NCBI RefSeq assembly: GCF_001975705.1
Contig: NZ_CP015093.1
Span: forward strand, 310,001-374,000
From: Salipiger abyssi
GTDB lineage: Bacteria > Pseudomonadota > Alphaproteobacteria > Rhodobacterales > Rhodobacteraceae
Direction: 5' to 3'
Length of the DNA stretch: 64,000 bases
The notes beneath the pieces were generated by a model, which saw only the letters and a program-made list of their open reading frames with translations, did not search any database and was not told the origin of the DNA. Both the position numbers and the translations under genes were made by a program. Below are positions 46,402 through 57,100 of this stretch, piece by piece (the first letter of the stretch is position 1; every line of letters starts with the position of its first letter).

Positions 46402-49400
46402 ATGGCGATGGAAAAGACATTCGACGCAGGCCAGGCCGAGGCGCGGATCTACGAGGCATGGGAGAAGGCGGGCGCCTTCAAGGCCGGGGCCAACGCCTCG
46501 CGCTCTGAAACCTTCAGCATCATGATCCCGCCGCCCAATGTGACGGGCTCGCTGCATATGGGCCATGCGTTCAACAACACCTTGCAGGATATCCTGATCC
46601 GCTGGCACCGCATGCGCGGCTTCGACACGCTGTGGCAGCCCGGTCAGGACCATGCGGGCATCGCCACCCAGATGGTGGTCGAGCGCGAACTGGCCAGGGA
46701 CGCCTCCAACGCCACCCGCCGCGAGATGGGGCGCGAGGCCTTTACCGCGAAGATCTGGGAATGGAAGCAGCAATCCGGCGGCACCATCATCAACCAGCTC
46801 AAGCGGCTGGGCGCCTCCTGCGACTGGTCGCGCAACGCCTTCACCATGTCCGGCGCCGAAGGGGCGCCCGCGGGCGAAGAGGGCAATTTCCACGATGCGG
46901 TGATCAAGGTCTTTGTCGACATGTACGACAAGGGGCTGATCTATCGCGGCAAGCGGCTGGTGAACTGGGATCCGCATTTCGAGACCGCGATCTCCGATCT
47001 CGAGGTCGAGAATATCGAGGTGCCGGGCCATATGTGGCACTTCAAATACCCGCTCGCCGGAGGCGAGACCTATGAGTATTTGGAGAAAGATGAAGACGGC
47101 AACGTGCTCTTCCGCGAGGAGCGCGATTACATCTCCATCGCCACCACCCGCCCCGAGACCATGCTGGGCGACGGCGCCGTCGCGGTGCACCCTTCGGACG
47201 AACGCTATGCGCCCATCGTCGGCAAGCTCTGCGAGATCCCGGTGGGGCCGAAGGAACACCGCCGGCTGATTCCCATCATCACCGACGACTATCCCGATCC
47301 CGATTTCGGCTCGGGCGCGGTGAAGATCACCGGCGCGCATGATTTCAACGACTATCAGGTCGCCAAGCGCGGCGGCATCCCGATGTACCGGCTGATGGAC
47401 ACGCGCGGCACCATGCGCGAGGACGGCAAGCCCTATGCGGATTGCGCCGAAATCGCGCAGCAGGTCGCGCGCGGCGAGCTGGAGCTGACCGAGGCCGAGG
47501 CGGATGCGATCAACCTGGTGCCCGACCATCTGCGCGGGCTCGACCGGTTCGACGCGCGCGAGGCGGTGATCCGCGAGATCACCGAAGAGGGTCTCGCGGT
47601 GATGACCGAGGTGACCGACCCGCGGCTCGGCGCTGCGGCGGGCAAAGCGCCGGTCGCCCCCGAAGAGGGCGGCGAGGCGCGCGACGAAGAGGCGCAATGG
47701 GTGCCCCTGGTCGAGTCGAAACCGATCATGCAGCCCTTTGGCGACCGCTCCAAGGTGGTGATCGAGCCGATGCTCACCGACCAGTGGTTCGTCGACACCG
47801 CCAAGATCGTCGGGCCCGCGCTCGACGCGGTGAAGGACGGCACGGTGAAGATCCTGCCCGAGAGTGGCGAGAAGACCTATTACCACTGGCTGGAGAATAT
47901 CGAGCCCTGGTGCATCTCGCGTCAGCTCTGGTGGGGGCATCAGATCCCGGTCTGGCACACCCCCGGCTTTGGCGGCGAATGGCGCAGCTTCTGTGCCGCG
48001 ACCGAGGAAGAGGCGCTGGCCAAGATGCGCGATTTCTTCGGATTCTTCGGCGAGGATACCGAGTTCCTCCTCGTCGAGGATGCGGCGGCTGCCGAGGATC
48101 TGCTCGCCGATCTGCTGTCGCAGGGCACCGATTACACCGGCGTCGATCAGCGTCAGCGCGCGCAGGCGATCCCGGTCTTCCGCGATCCGGACGTTCTCGA
48201 CACCTGGTTCAGCTCGGGCCTCTGGCCGATCGGCACGCTGGGCTGGCCGGAAAAGACCCCCGAGCTGGAGAAATACTTCCCCACCGACGTGCTGGTGACC
48301 GGGCAGGACATCCTGTTCTTCTGGGTTGCGCGCATGATGATGATGCAGCTCGCCGTGGTGGACGAGATCCCGTTCCACACGGTCTATCTGCATGGGCTCG
48401 TGCGCGACGCCAAGGGAAAGAAGATGTCCAAGTCGCTCGGCAATGTGGTCGATCCGCTTGAGATCATCGACGAATACGGCGCCGACGCGCTGCGCTTTAC
48501 CAATGCCGCCATGGCAAGCCTCGGCGGCGTGCTGAAGCTCGATATGCAGCGCATCGCCGGCTACCGGAATTTCGGCACCAAGCTGTGGAACGCCGCGCGC
48601 TTTGCCGAGATGAATGAGGCGGTGGGGCTCGGGGGCGGCATGCCGCAACCGCAGGCCACGGTGAACAAATGGATCCTGGGCGAGACCGCCCGTGTCCGCG
48701 AGACCGTCGATGCGGCGCTGGAGGAATACCGGTTCAACGACGCGGCGCAGGCGCTTTACGCCTTTGTCTGGGGTGTGGTCTGCGACTGGTATGTCGAGTT
48801 CTCCAAACCCCTCCTGCAAGGCGAGGATGCGGCGGCTAGGGCCGAGACGCAGGCCACCATGTCCTGGGTCATCGACCAGTGCCTGATCCTGCTGCACCCG
48901 ATCATGCCCTTCATCACCGAAGAGCTCTGGGGCACGCTGGGCGAACGCTCCAAGATGCTGATCCATGCCGACTGGCCGGTCTACACCACCGAAGACCTGC
49001 TCGACCCGGCGGCGGATGCGGAGATGACCTGGGTGATCTCGCTGATCGAGGGCGTGCGCTCGGCGCGGGCGCAGATGCATGTGCCGGTGGGGCTCTATGT
49101 GCCGGTGCTGGTGAGTGAGATCGACGCCGCCGGCGAGGCCGCCTGGGCCAATAACGAGACGCTGATCAAGCGGCTGGCGCGGCTCGAAAGCCTCACCAAG
49201 GTCGAGAGCTTCCCCAAGGGCACGGTCACCGTGCCGGTGGGCGGCGCGGTCTTTGGCCTGCCGCTGGCCGATATCATCGACGTCGAGGAGGAAAAGGCCC
49301 GGCTCGAAAAGGGACTCGCCAAGCTCGCCAAGGAGCTGGGCGGGCTGCGCGGCCGGCTGAAGAACCCGAAATTCATCGAAAGCGCCCCCGAGGAGGTGGT

Positions 49401-49488
49401 CGAGGAGACCCGCGACAACCTCGCCGCGCGCGAAGAGGAAGAGGCCAAGCTCAAGGACGCGCTGGCGCGGCTCCAGGAGATTGGCTGA
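46402..49488 (+). CDS. valS: Valyl-tRNA synthetase
   Basis: 1028 residues, class I aminoacyl-tRNA synthetase. HIGH-type motif [17 protein letters not shown] near residue 48, [12 protein letters not shown], and KMSKSLGN (about residue 675) are seen; the editing domain contains [17 protein letters not shown] and [22 protein letters not shown]-terminal coiled coil [20 protein letters not shown] matches ValRS. Residues 225-232 (EYLEKDED, bases 47074-47097) use codons unusual for this gene, coinciding with a copy of a dispersed motif. Start at 46402 after GGAAGAC. Confidence 0.98.
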   Translation: MAMEKTFDAGQAEARIYEAWEKAGAFKAGANASRSETFSIMIPPPNVTGSLHMGHAFNNTLQDILIRWHRMRGFDTLWQPGQDHAGIATQMVVERELARDASNATRREMGREAFTAKIWEWKQQSGGTIINQLKRLGASCDWSRNAFTMSGAEGAPAGEEGNFHDAVIKVFVDMYDKGLIYRGKRLVNWDPHFETAISDLEVENIEVPGHMWHFKYPLAGGETYEYLEKDEDGNVLFREERDYISIATTRPETMLGDGAVAVHPSDERYAPIVGKLCEIPVGPKEHRRLIPIITDDYPDPDFGSGAVKITGAHDFNDYQVAKRGGIPMYRLMDTRGTMREDGKPYADCAEIAQQVARGELELTEAEADAINLVPDHLRGLDRFDAREAVIREITEEGLAVMTEVTDPRLGAAAGKAPVAPEEGGEARDEEAQWVPLVESKPIMQPFGDRSKVVIEPMLTDQWFVDTAKIVGPALDAVKDGTVKILPESGEKTYYHWLENIEPWCISRQLWWGHQIPVWHTPGFGGEWRSFCAATEEEALAKMRDFFGFFGEDTEFLLVEDAAAAEDLLADLLSQGTDYTGVDQRQRAQAIPVFRDPDVLDTWFSSGLWPIGTLGWPEKTPELEKYFPTDVLVTGQDILFFWVARMMMMQLAVVDEIPFHTVYLHGLVRDAKGKKMSKSLGNVVDPLEIIDEYGADALRFTNAAMASLGGVLKLDMQRIAGYRNFGTKLWNAARFAEMNEAVGLGGGMPQPQATVNKWILGETARVRETVDAALEEYRFNDAAQALYAFVWGVVCDWYVEFSKPLLQGEDAAARAETQATMSWVIDQCLILLHPIMPFITEELWGTLGERSKMLIHADWPVYTTEDLLDPAADAEMTWVISLIEGVRSARAQMHVPVGLYVPVLVSEIDAAGEAAWANNETLIKRLARLESLTKVESFPKGTVTVPVGGAVFGLPLADIIDVEEEKARLEKGLAKLAKELGGLRGRLKNPKFIESAPEEVVEETRDNLAAREEEEAKLKDALARLQEIG
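47074..47095 (+). repeat. Dispersed GAGTATTT-AAAGATGAA motif, copy 3 (inside valS)
   Basis: GAGTATTTGGAGAAAGATGA then AG, in frame, encoding EYLEKDE. It differs from copies 2 and 4 at only one central position. Confidence 0.6.
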
Positions 49489-49518
49489 CATGGCGCCGCC
49501 GTCCCGCGGCGCGCGCCG

Positions 49519-50688
49519 ATGAGAGGCCTTCTCATGGCCCTCGCGATGCTGCTCGGCACAGGCGCGGCCTCTGCCGAGCCGGCGCCCGCGCCGGATGCGG
49601 TGCTGCGCGCCCTGCTGGATGACGGTGCGGCGGCGACGGAGTTCACCCCGGATTTTCTGCAACAGGTGCCGCGCCCGGCGCTGGAGCAGGTGCTTGGCGG
49701 GCTGCGCGAACAGCTCGGCCCGGTGACCGGAATCGAGACCTCGGGCGACGGCTATACGGTGCTCACCGAAACGCACCGCGTGCCGGCGCGGATCGGCCTC
49801 GATGCCGGGGGCCGCGTGGCGCTGCTCTGGTTCGGTACACCCGAGCCGCGCGTCGCCGATCTCGCGGCAGCGGAGGCGCTGCTGTCGGAGCTCGGGCAGG
49901 ACGTGGCCTGGCTGGCGCTGCGCGAGGGTGAAACGCTGGCCGCACATCGCGCCGGAGAGGCGCTGGCGGTGGGCTCGGCCTTCAAGCTCGGCGTGCTCTC
50001 GGTGCTGGCCGACCAGATCGCCGCCGGGCGCCGCGACTGGGCGGATGTGCTGCGGATCGGGGCCCACCACCGCTCGCTGCCCAGCGGGCGGATGCAGGAT
50101 TTCCCCGAAGACGCGCCTGTGACGCTGCACACGGCGGCGCTGGCGATGATCGCCGAGAGCGACAACACCGCCACCGATCTGCTGCTCGATACGCTGGGGC
50201 GCGATGCGGTGGCGGCGCGGCTGGGGCTCGCCCCCGGCGATCTGCTGAGCACGCGGGAATTCTTCGGGCTCAAGGCGGATGCCGATCTGCGCAGGGAGTG
50301 GCTGGCGGCAGAGGTCTCAGACCGCCCTGCCCTCGCCGCGCGCGCCGCCCGCACGCTGCCGCCGGTCGCGGCGGTCACCGGGCCGCATGTGGACGGGCTG
50401 GAATGGACCCTGCCGCTGGAACGGCTCTGCGCGCTCGGCGCGCCACTGGCGGAGCTGCCGCTGATGCAGGTCAATCCCGGCCCGGTGCCCCCGGGCGCGC
50501 CCTGGACGCGCATCGCCTACAAGGGCGGCTCGGAGACCGGGGTGCTGAATTTCACCGCCTTGCTGCGCGACGCGGACGGGCGCGACTATTGCGCAGCGCT
50601 CACGGTGAACGACCCCGGCATGGTGGCGCTCGACACCGCGATCAGCGCCTTTGGCGCCTTTCTGCGCAGCCTTACCGCCACGCCCTGA
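49519..50688 (+). CDS. Serine hydrolase (class A beta-lactamase / PBP-like), exported
   Basis: 389 residues. Signal peptide MRGLLMALAMLLGTGAASAEP. An N-terminal ~100-residue domain of unknown type precedes a serine beta-lactamase-fold domain. Active-site SXXK is VGSAFKLGVLS (about residue 155), SDN-type motif IAESDNTATDLL (about residue 214), and KTG-type AYKGGSETGVLN near residue 335. The omega-loop glutamate of class A lactamases is not obvious, so a penicillin-recognising or esterase-like enzyme is more likely than a resistance enzyme. Only 30 bases after valS, probably cotranscribed. Confidence 0.85.
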   Translation: MRGLLMALAMLLGTGAASAEPAPAPDAVLRALLDDGAAATEFTPDFLQQVPRPALEQVLGGLREQLGPVTGIETSGDGYTVLTETHRVPARIGLDAGGRVALLWFGTPEPRVADLAAAEALLSELGQDVAWLALREGETLAAHRAGEALAVGSAFKLGVLSVLADQIAAGRRDWADVLRIGAHHRSLPSGRMQDFPEDAPVTLHTAALAMIAESDNTATDLLLDTLGRDAVAARLGLAPGDLLSTREFFGLKADADLRREWLAAEVSDRPALAARAARTLPPVAAVTGPHVDGLEWTLPLERLCALGAPLAELPLMQVNPGPVPPGAPWTRIAYKGGSETGVLNFTALLRDADGRDYCAALTVNDPGMVALDTAISAFGAFLRSLTATP

Positions 50689-50755
50689 GCAGCGGCTTTC
50701 CATCGCGCGCCGCAACGGGTAGAGCGGAGCGGGCAGAAACGGGCGGGGACGAGCG

Positions 50756-51235
50756 ATGCGGACAGTGGCGCTGGTGGCGGCGATCACCTTTGTGATCGAC
50801 CAGCTGACAAAATGGCTGGTGGTGCATGTGATGTCGCTCGACACGCGGCTGGCCATCGACGTCTGGCCTCCTTTCGTCAATTTCCGCATGGCGTGGAATG
50901 ACGGCATCAATTTCGGCCTGCTGGGCAGCGGGGACGAAGCGGCGAAGTGGATCCTGATCTCGGTCGCGCTCGGCATCGTGCTCTTTGTGCTGGTCTGGCT
51001 GCGCCGCGATCCGCCGGGCTGGCCCGGGCTGGTGGCCGGCGGGCTGCTGATCGGCGGCGCGCTCGGCAATGTGGTCGACCGGCTGCTCTATGGCGCGGTG
51101 GCGGATTTTCTCAACATGTCCTGCTGCGGCATCGACAACCCCTTTGCCTTCAACGTCGCGGATATCGCGATCTTTGCCGGGGCGCTGGGGCTGGTGCTGC
51201 TGCCCGGGCGCAAACCGGGGAAAAAGGGCTCGTGA
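50756..51235 (+). CDS. lspA: Lipoprotein signal peptidase LspA
   Basis: 159 residues with four membrane helices. Catalytic aspartates in GNVVDRLLYGAVADFL and FNVADIAIFAG; the ITFVIDQLTKWLV opening and FRMAWNDGINFGLL are family blocks. It cleaves prolipoproteins at the lipobox cysteine. It precedes a lipoprotein gene by 53 bases, giving a natural substrate next door. Confidence 0.96.
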   Translation: MRTVALVAAITFVIDQLTKWLVVHVMSLDTRLAIDVWPPFVNFRMAWNDGINFGLLGSGDEAAKWILISVALGIVLFVLVWLRRDPPGWPGLVAGGLLIGGALGNVVDRLLYGAVADFLNMSCCGIDNPFAFNVADIAIFAGALGLVLLPGRKPGKKGS

Positions 51236-51288
51236 CGCGGCGGATCACATGCGTTAAAGCAGGACAAGGCAAGAACCGGAGGGTGGCA

Positions 51289-51816
51289 ATGAAGCTGTCG
51301 CACATGGTGCTGATGATCGGGCTGGTCGGGCTCTCCGCCTGTTCCGGGCGCGAGCGGGATATCCGTCTGCACTATCTCAAGACCAATAGCGGCACGCCCG
51401 AGGAATTCGCCATTCTTCCCAACAAGCCGCTGGAAACGCCCAACGATCTGAACGCGCTGCCGGCGCCCACGCCCGGCGCGACGAACCGCACCGCGCAGAC
51501 GCCGCGCTCCGACGCGGTGGCCGCGCTCGGCGGCAATCCCGCGCGGCTCGACGAAAGCGGCACCCCGCGCGGCGACGGGGCTCTGATCAACCGCGCCTCG
51601 CGTTTCGGGCGCGATGCCGGCATCCGCCAGCAGCTCGCCGCCGAGGATCTGGAATTCCGCAAGCGCAAGTCGCTGTTCAGCTGGAAGATCGTGCCGGAAG
51701 ACGAGTATTACAAAGCCTATCGCGCGCAGTGGCTCGACACCTACGGTGTGCTCGACGCGTTCCGCCGCGCCGGCGTGCGCACGCCCTCCGCCCCGCCCGA
51801 AGGCTGGGACGACTGA
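51289..51816 (+). CDS. DUF3035 lipoprotein
   Basis: 175 residues. Signal and lipobox MKLSHMVLMIGLVGLSACSG (LSAC, cysteine about residue 18). PNDLNALPAPTPGATNR and a later KIVPEDEYYKAYRAQWLDTY are typical DUF3035 blocks (beta-barrel assembly-enhancing-like conserved alphaproteobacterial family of unknown role). Start at 51289 after GGAGGG. It is probably processed by the adjacent LspA. Confidence 0.88.
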   Translation: MKLSHMVLMIGLVGLSACSGRERDIRLHYLKTNSGTPEEFAILPNKPLETPNDLNALPAPTPGATNRTAQTPRSDAVAALGGNPARLDESGTPRGDGALINRASRFGRDAGIRQQLAAEDLEFRKRKSLFSWKIVPEDEYYKAYRAQWLDTYGVLDAFRRAGVRTPSAPPEGWDD

Positions 51817-52015
51817 CGAGCGGCTCTCAAAGCCCAGATATCGCAGGATTATCGCATGCGCGCCCCGATCCGGGGCGGCATGGCGATCATGCTCGGGACA
51901 GACAGGTTCCCGGAGGGACCGGGCACCGCACTCCGATACGCTTCGGGAGCGGCGTCAAAGCGCCGGCGCTCCGCCCCATCCTCTCAGCGTAAGCGCGACG
52001 TGTAGCACGACCGGC

Positions 52016-52804
52016 TCAGCCGCGCAGGCGCCGCAGCACCGAGGCCCCGGCAAAGAGGATCGCCGCGGCGCAGACCATCGACGGCCCGGCGGGCGTGTCG
52101 AGTACGAAGGCGCCCCAGAGCCCTCCCAGCGCCGACAAAGCCCCCAGCACGGCGGCGCTCAGCGCCATGGCCTCGGGGCTGCGCGCGAAGTGGCGCGCGG
52201 CGGCGGCGGGAATCAGCAGCATGGCGCTGACCAGAAGCGCCCCCACCACCTTGATCGCCACTGCGACCGCCAGCGCCAGCGCCAGCGTCAGGATGCGCTG
52301 CTCGCGGCGCGGGTCGATGCCGCTGGCCCAGGCCAGATCCGGCGAGACCGTCGCGGTCAGCAGCGCCTGCCAGCGCCAGCCGATCAGCGCGATCACCGCC
52401 GCAGCCCCGCCCCAGATCACCGCCAGATCGCCACGGGTCACCGCCAGGATGTCGCCGAAGAGATAGGCGGAGAGATCCAGCCGCGCGCCCGGCACGAAGG
52501 TCACCGCCACCAGCCCGAAGGCCAGCGCGCTATGCGCCAGCACGCCAAGCAGCGTGTCCATCGCCAGCCCGCGCTCGGACAGGGTGGCCACCAGCAGCGC
52601 CATGACCAGCGCCACCGCCAGCGTGCCCGCCACCACCGGCAGCGACAACGCCAGGGCCAGCGCCACGCCCAGCAGCGCCGCATGCGCCGTGGCGTCGCCG
52701 AAATAGGCCATGCGGCGCCAGGCCACGAAACAGCCCAGCGGTGCCGTGGCCAGCGCCAGGCCCAGCCCGGCCAAAGCCGCGCGGATCAGGAAATCGTCGA
52801 GCAT
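52016..52804 (-). CDS. znuB: Zinc ABC transporter permease ZnuB
   Basis: 262 residues, about eight membrane helices (AALAGLGLALATAPLGCFVAW, IKVVGALLVSAMLLIPAAAAR). GDATAHAALLGVALAL is the conserved family block. The start at 52804 lies one base past the znuC stop. Imports Zn(II) with ZnuA and ZnuC. Last gene of the zur-znuC-znuB unit. Confidence 0.95.
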   Translation of the reverse strand: MLDDFLIRAALAGLGLALATAPLGCFVAWRRMAYFGDATAHAALLGVALALALSLPVVAGTLAVALVMALLVATLSERGLAMDTLLGVLAHSALAFGLVAVTFVPGARLDLSAYLFGDILAVTRGDLAVIWGGAAAVIALIGWRWQALLTATVSPDLAWASGIDPRREQRILTLALALAVAVAIKVVGALLVSAMLLIPAAAARHFARSPEAMALSAAVLGALSALGGLWGAFVLDTPAGPSMVCAAAILFAGASVLRRLRG

Positions 52805-52805
52805 C

Positions 52806-53569
<764 letters not shown>

Positions 53570-53573
<4 letters not shown>

Positions 53574-54049
53574 GCCCGCGCCTCCCGGCAGGCCGGGCAC
53601 AGCCCCTCGGCCTCGATCACCATGCGGGAGACCTCGAAATTCAGCTCTCCGGCCGCGGCGCGCACCGCCTGCGCGATCCCGCGCGAGGGCATCTCGGCGA
53701 CCGCGCCGCAGCCTGAACAGATCAGGAAGGCCGGGGCGTGGCGTTCGCCGGGATGGGCGCAGGCGACAAAGGCGTTCAGCCGCTCGATCTTGTGAGCGAA
53801 TCCGTGGCTGACGAGGAAATCCAGCGCCCGGTAGACGGTGGGCGGCTGCGCCCCCTGCCCCTCGTCGCGCAGCACGTCGAGCAGCTCATAGGCGCCCATG
53901 GCCCGATGCTCGCGCAGCAGGATCTCCAGCACCCGCCGGCGCTGCGGCGTCAGTTGCAGACCCTGCGCCGAGCAGGTCTCCTCCGCGGCGCCGAGCGCCT
54001 GTGAAATGCAGTGACGATGATCGTGCGAGGCAAACCCGAGCGTGTCCAT
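53570..54049 (-). CDS. zur: Zinc uptake regulator Zur (Fur family)
   Basis: 159 residues. Winged helix with LTPQRRRVLEILL and PPTVYRALDFLVSHGFAHKIE, then the structural zinc site FLICSGCGAVAEM and GLCPACREARA (two CXXC). The N-terminal HDHRHCIS fits a sensory site region. Represses znu genes when zinc is bound. It leads znuC-znuB and faces znuA across an AT-rich control region. Confidence 0.94.
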
Positions 54050-54113
54050 GACAACCTCCGTAATCCGGGGGTTGATATGTTATAGTATCCCGATTATCAA
54101 CCCTTCCCACAAT

Positions 54114-54126
54114 GTTATATCATAAC
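54114..54126. promoter_or_regulatory. Zur box in zur-znuA divergent region
   Basis: GTTATATCATAAC, a perfect 13-base palindrome (GTTAT-ATC-ATAAC), 13 bases before the znuA start. A weaker relative GTTATAGTATCCC is at 54079-54091, nearer zur. Such GTTAT-N3-ATAAC sites are the recognised Zur pattern, so both divergent promoters are likely zinc-repressed. Confidence 0.78.
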
Positions 54127-54138
54127 GGGATTCCCACC

Positions 54139-55149
54139 ATGCTGAAACCGCTGCTTCCCGCCGCGCTGCTGCTGGCCACGCCGCTCTGGGCCGAGGCCCC
54201 GCGCACCGTCACCGATATCGGCCCCGTGCAGGGGCTTGTCGCCTCGGTGATGGGCGATCTCGGCACGCCGGAGCTGCTGGTGCCGCAGGGCGCCTCGCCG
54301 CATAGCCACGCGCTGACACCCTCGCAGGCGCGCGCGCTCCAGCAGGCGGAGCTGGTGTTCTGGATCGGGCCAGACCTGACCCCGGGAATCGGCCGCAAGA
54401 TCGAGGCGATCGCCGGCGAGGCCACGGTTCTGGAGCTCTCCGAGCAGCCGGGCGTCATGCATCTCGCCGCCCGCGACAATGCGATTTTCGACACCCGCGC
54501 CGAGGCCGATACCGGTCATGAGCACGATGAGCACGACCACGACGAAGACGCGCATGACGATCATGGTCACGACGATCATGACGACCACGCTGACGACGAT
54601 CATGACGACCATGCGCATGATCACGACCATGACGGCGACGACCCGCATCTGTGGCTCTCGCCCGACAATGCCGCCGCCTGGCTGCCGGTCATCGCCGAGG
54701 CGCTGGCCGAGGCGGATCCGGAGAACGCCGAGACCTACCGCGCCAACGCCGCCGCCGCAGGCACGGCGCTGGAAGAGGCCGTGTCGGACGCCCGCGATAT
54801 GCTGGCGCCGGTGCAGGAGGATCGGTTCGTGGTCTTCCACGACGCCTATCAGTACTACGAGCAGGCGTTCGGTCTGCATGTGATCGGCGCGATCAAGCTC
54901 TCCGACGCCTCCGATCCCAGCCCGGCCCGGCTCGACGCGCTGCGCGACGTCATCACCGACAGCGGCGCCACCTGCGTCTTTGCCGAGCCGCAATTCGACC
55001 CGCGCCTGATCGCCGCCGTCACCGAGGGCACGGAGATCGGCGTCGCCGATCTCGACCCGCTGGGCATGGCGCTGGAGCCGGGCGCCGGCTTCTACCCCGC
55101 GCTGATCAAGGATCTGGCGAGCCGCATCTCGGCCTGCGCAGAGGGCTGA
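54139..55149 (+). CDS. znuA: Zinc ABC transporter substrate-binding protein ZnuA
   Basis: 336 residues with signal peptide (LLPAALLLATPLWA). Metal-binding cluster A-I fold; the ligand histidine in GASPHSHALTP. A His/Asp-rich loop, residues ~127-170, is longer than in many ZnuA and includes about 17 histidines in motifs such as HDDHDDHADDDHDDHAH. The DNA shows repeated gacgatcatgac units, prone to length change. FHDAYQYYEQAF and PQFDPRLIAAVTEG are the other ligands' regions. Start at 54139; Zur-regulated. Confidence 0.95.
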   Translation: MLKPLLPAALLLATPLWAEAPRTVTDIGPVQGLVASVMGDLGTPELLVPQGASPHSHALTPSQARALQQAELVFWIGPDLTPGIGRKIEAIAGEATVLELSEQPGVMHLAARDNAIFDTRAEADTGHEHDEHDHDEDAHDDHGHDDHDDHADDDHDDHAHDHDHDGDDPHLWLSPDNAAAWLPVIAEALAEADPENAETYRANAAAAGTALEEAVSDARDMLAPVQEDRFVVFHDAYQYYEQAFGLHVIGAIKLSDASDPSPARLDALRDVITDSGATCVFAEPQFDPRLIAAVTEGTEIGVADLDPLGMALEPGAGFYPALIKDLASRISACAEG

Positions 55150-55271
55150 CAGCCGCATCGGCGGGGCGCGGCAGGGCCGCGCGCCGCCCCATGCGTCCAG
55201 ACAGGGTCTCCCCACCGGCGCGCTGGACAGGCGCGCCGCTCTTTGTCAGGCTGGCCGCAAGGAGACGCGCT

Positions 55272-55643
55272 ATGATCGAAAAAGAGCCTGCCATCAATGT
55301 GCTGGGCGAGCCGCTCTCGCCCTGCTCGACAGAGCCGCTGACCGGCTTTTTCCGCGACGGTCATTGCAACACCTGCGCCGAGGATCACGGCAGCCACACG
55401 GTCTGCGCGGTGATGACGGCGGAGTTCCTGGCCTTCTCGGCCTATGTCGGAAACGATCTCTCGACCCCGCGCCCCGGCTTGCGCTTTCCCGGGCTGAAGC
55501 CCGGCGACCGCTGGTGCCTCTGCGCCATGCGGTTCCTTCAGGCACATGACGAGGGCTGTGCGCCGAACGTGGCGCTGGAGGCCACGCATCTGCGCGCGCT
55601 GGAAGTGGTGCCGCTGGAGGTGTTGCAGGGCCACGCGGTCTGA
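55272..55643 (+). CDS. DUF2237 family protein
   Basis: 123 residues. NVLGEPLSPCSTEPLTGFFRDGHC and CNTCAEDHGSHTVCAVMT, with several conserved cysteines, then CLCAMRFLQAHDEGCAPNVAL: the standard DUF2237 pattern, function unknown. Placed downstream of znuA but with a 122-base gap, so an independent promoter is possible. The cysteine-rich sequence could bind metal (inference). Confidence 0.9.
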   Translation: MIEKEPAINVLGEPLSPCSTEPLTGFFRDGHCNTCAEDHGSHTVCAVMTAEFLAFSAYVGNDLSTPRPGLRFPGLKPGDRWCLCAMRFLQAHDEGCAPNVALEATHLRALEVVPLEVLQGHAV

Positions 55644-55657
55644 CCCCAAAGAGACAA

Positions 55658-55683
55658 GGGGCGCGGCCTTCTCAGCCGCGCCC
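55658..55683. terminator. Stem-loop between DUF2237 gene and trpB
   Basis: GGGCGCGGC / GCCGCGCCC around loop CTTCTCA between two convergent genes. There is no long T tract on either strand, so it is a weak bidirectional terminator candidate. Confidence 0.55.
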
Positions 55684-55691
55684 GCCCTGTT

Positions 55692-56918
55692 TCAGCCCAT
55701 ATCGAAGCCCAGATGCTTCGCCACGGTGAAGATGTCCTTGTCGCCGCGCCCGCACATGTTCATCACGAGGATGTGGTCCTTGGGCAGCGTCGGCGCCAGC
55801 TTCATCACATGGCCAAGCGCGTGGCAGGGCTCCAGCGCCGGGATGATGCCCTCGGTGCGGCAGGAGAACTGGAACGCCTCCAGCGCCTCCTTGTCGGTGA
55901 TCGAGACATATTCCGCGCGGCCGGTATCGTGCAGCCATGCATGTTCCGGCCCGATGCCGGGATAGTCGAGCCCCGCCGAAATCGAGAAGCCTTCGAGGAT
56001 CTGGCCGTCATCGTCCTGAAGCAGATAGGTGCGGTTGCCATGCAGCACGCCCGGGCGCCCGCCGGTGAGCGAAGCGCAATGCTCCATCTTTTCGTTGACG
56101 CCCTTGCCGCCGGCTTCGACGCCGATGATCTTCACCGACGGGTCGTCGAGGAACGGGTAGAAGAGCCCCATGGCGTTGGAGCCGCCGCCGATTGCGGCGA
56201 TGATCGTGTCGGGCAGACGGCCCTCGCCCTCCTGCTCGGGGAGCTGCCAGCGCACCTCCTTGCCGATGATCGACTGGAAATCGCGCACCATCGCCGGGTA
56301 AGGCGCGGGGCCGGCCACCGTGCCGATGCAGTAGAACGTGTCGCGCACATTGGTCACCCAGTCGCGCAGCGCATCGTTCATAGCGTCCTTGAGCGTGCCG
56401 CGCCCGGAGGTCACCGGCACCACCTCGGCGCCCAGAAGGCGCATGCGGAAGACGTTGGGCTGCTGGCGCTCGACATCATGCGCGCCCATATAGACCACGC
56501 ATTTCAGCCCGAACTTGGCACAGACCGTGGCAGTGGCCACGCCGTGCTGACCGGCGCCGGTCTCCGCGATGATGCGGGTCTTGCCCATGCGCTTGGCGAG
56601 GATGATCTGCCCCAGCACATTGTTGATCTTGTGCGCGCCGGTGTGGTTCAGCTCGTCGCGCTTGAGATAGATCTTGGCCCCGCCCAGCTCTTCGGTCATG
56701 CGCGCGGCATAATAGAGCGGCGAGGGGCGACCCACGTAATGGGTCCAGAGATCGTTCATCTCGTCCCAGAAGCTCTGGTCGGTCTTGGCCTTTTCGTATT
56801 CCTCTTCCAGCGAGAGGATCAGCGGCATCAGGGTTTCCGATACGAAACGCCCGCCATAGATGCCGAAACGCCCCTTTTCGTCGGGGCCGTTCATGAAGGA
56901 ATTGACCAGATCGTCCAT
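55692..56918 (-). CDS. trpB: Tryptophan synthase beta subunit
   Basis: 408 residues. Condenses indole and serine to tryptophan using PLP. The PLP lysine is in [15 protein letters not shown] (about residue 90); the phosphate-binding [13 protein letters not shown] (residue ~230) and the helix [22 protein letters not shown] are characteristic. [18 protein letters not shown] is another landmark. No trpA or trpF is adjacent within the window. Confidence 0.97.
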   Translation of the reverse strand: MDDLVNSFMNGPDEKGRFGIYGGRFVSETLMPLILSLEEEYEKAKTDQSFWDEMNDLWTHYVGRPSPLYYAARMTEELGGAKIYLKRDELNHTGAHKINNVLGQIILAKRMGKTRIIAETGAGQHGVATATVCAKFGLKCVVYMGAHDVERQQPNVFRMRLLGAEVVPVTSGRGTLKDAMNDALRDWVTNVRDTFYCIGTVAGPAPYPAMVRDFQSIIGKEVRWQLPEQEGEGRLPDTIIAAIGGGSNAMGLFYPFLDDPSVKIIGVEAGGKGVNEKMEHCASLTGGRPGVLHGNRTYLLQDDDGQILEGFSISAGLDYPGIGPEHAWLHDTGRAEYVSITDKEALEAFQFSCRTEGIIPALEPCHALGHVMKLAPTLPKDHILVMNMCGRGDKDIFTVAKHLGFDMG

Positions 56919-57100
56919 CGCGCTTCTCCGTGTCGCAGCGGCCTCTGTCTAAGGCATCATACGGGCGCTTGACCAGCCCGCGCGGCCACCTTTCGCGCGG
57001 AAAAGCGGCGTGGGACGACACGCCGGGCTTGTCTTGCGGTGCGGCCTGCCGTTTCCTATACGCGTCGCACCGCATTCCGACAGTCAGGACACCCATCGCC

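Noticed and set aside
46294..50130. Long minus-strand open frame (1278 codons) opposite valS
   Set aside because: Antisense to valS and the serine hydrolase, both strongly supported; composition is typical of a shadow in GC-rich DNA.
51862..51880. GC hairpin (CGCCCC/GGGGCG) after the DUF3035 gene
   Set aside because: Short stem without T tract; the 51817-52015 gap shows nothing else supportable.
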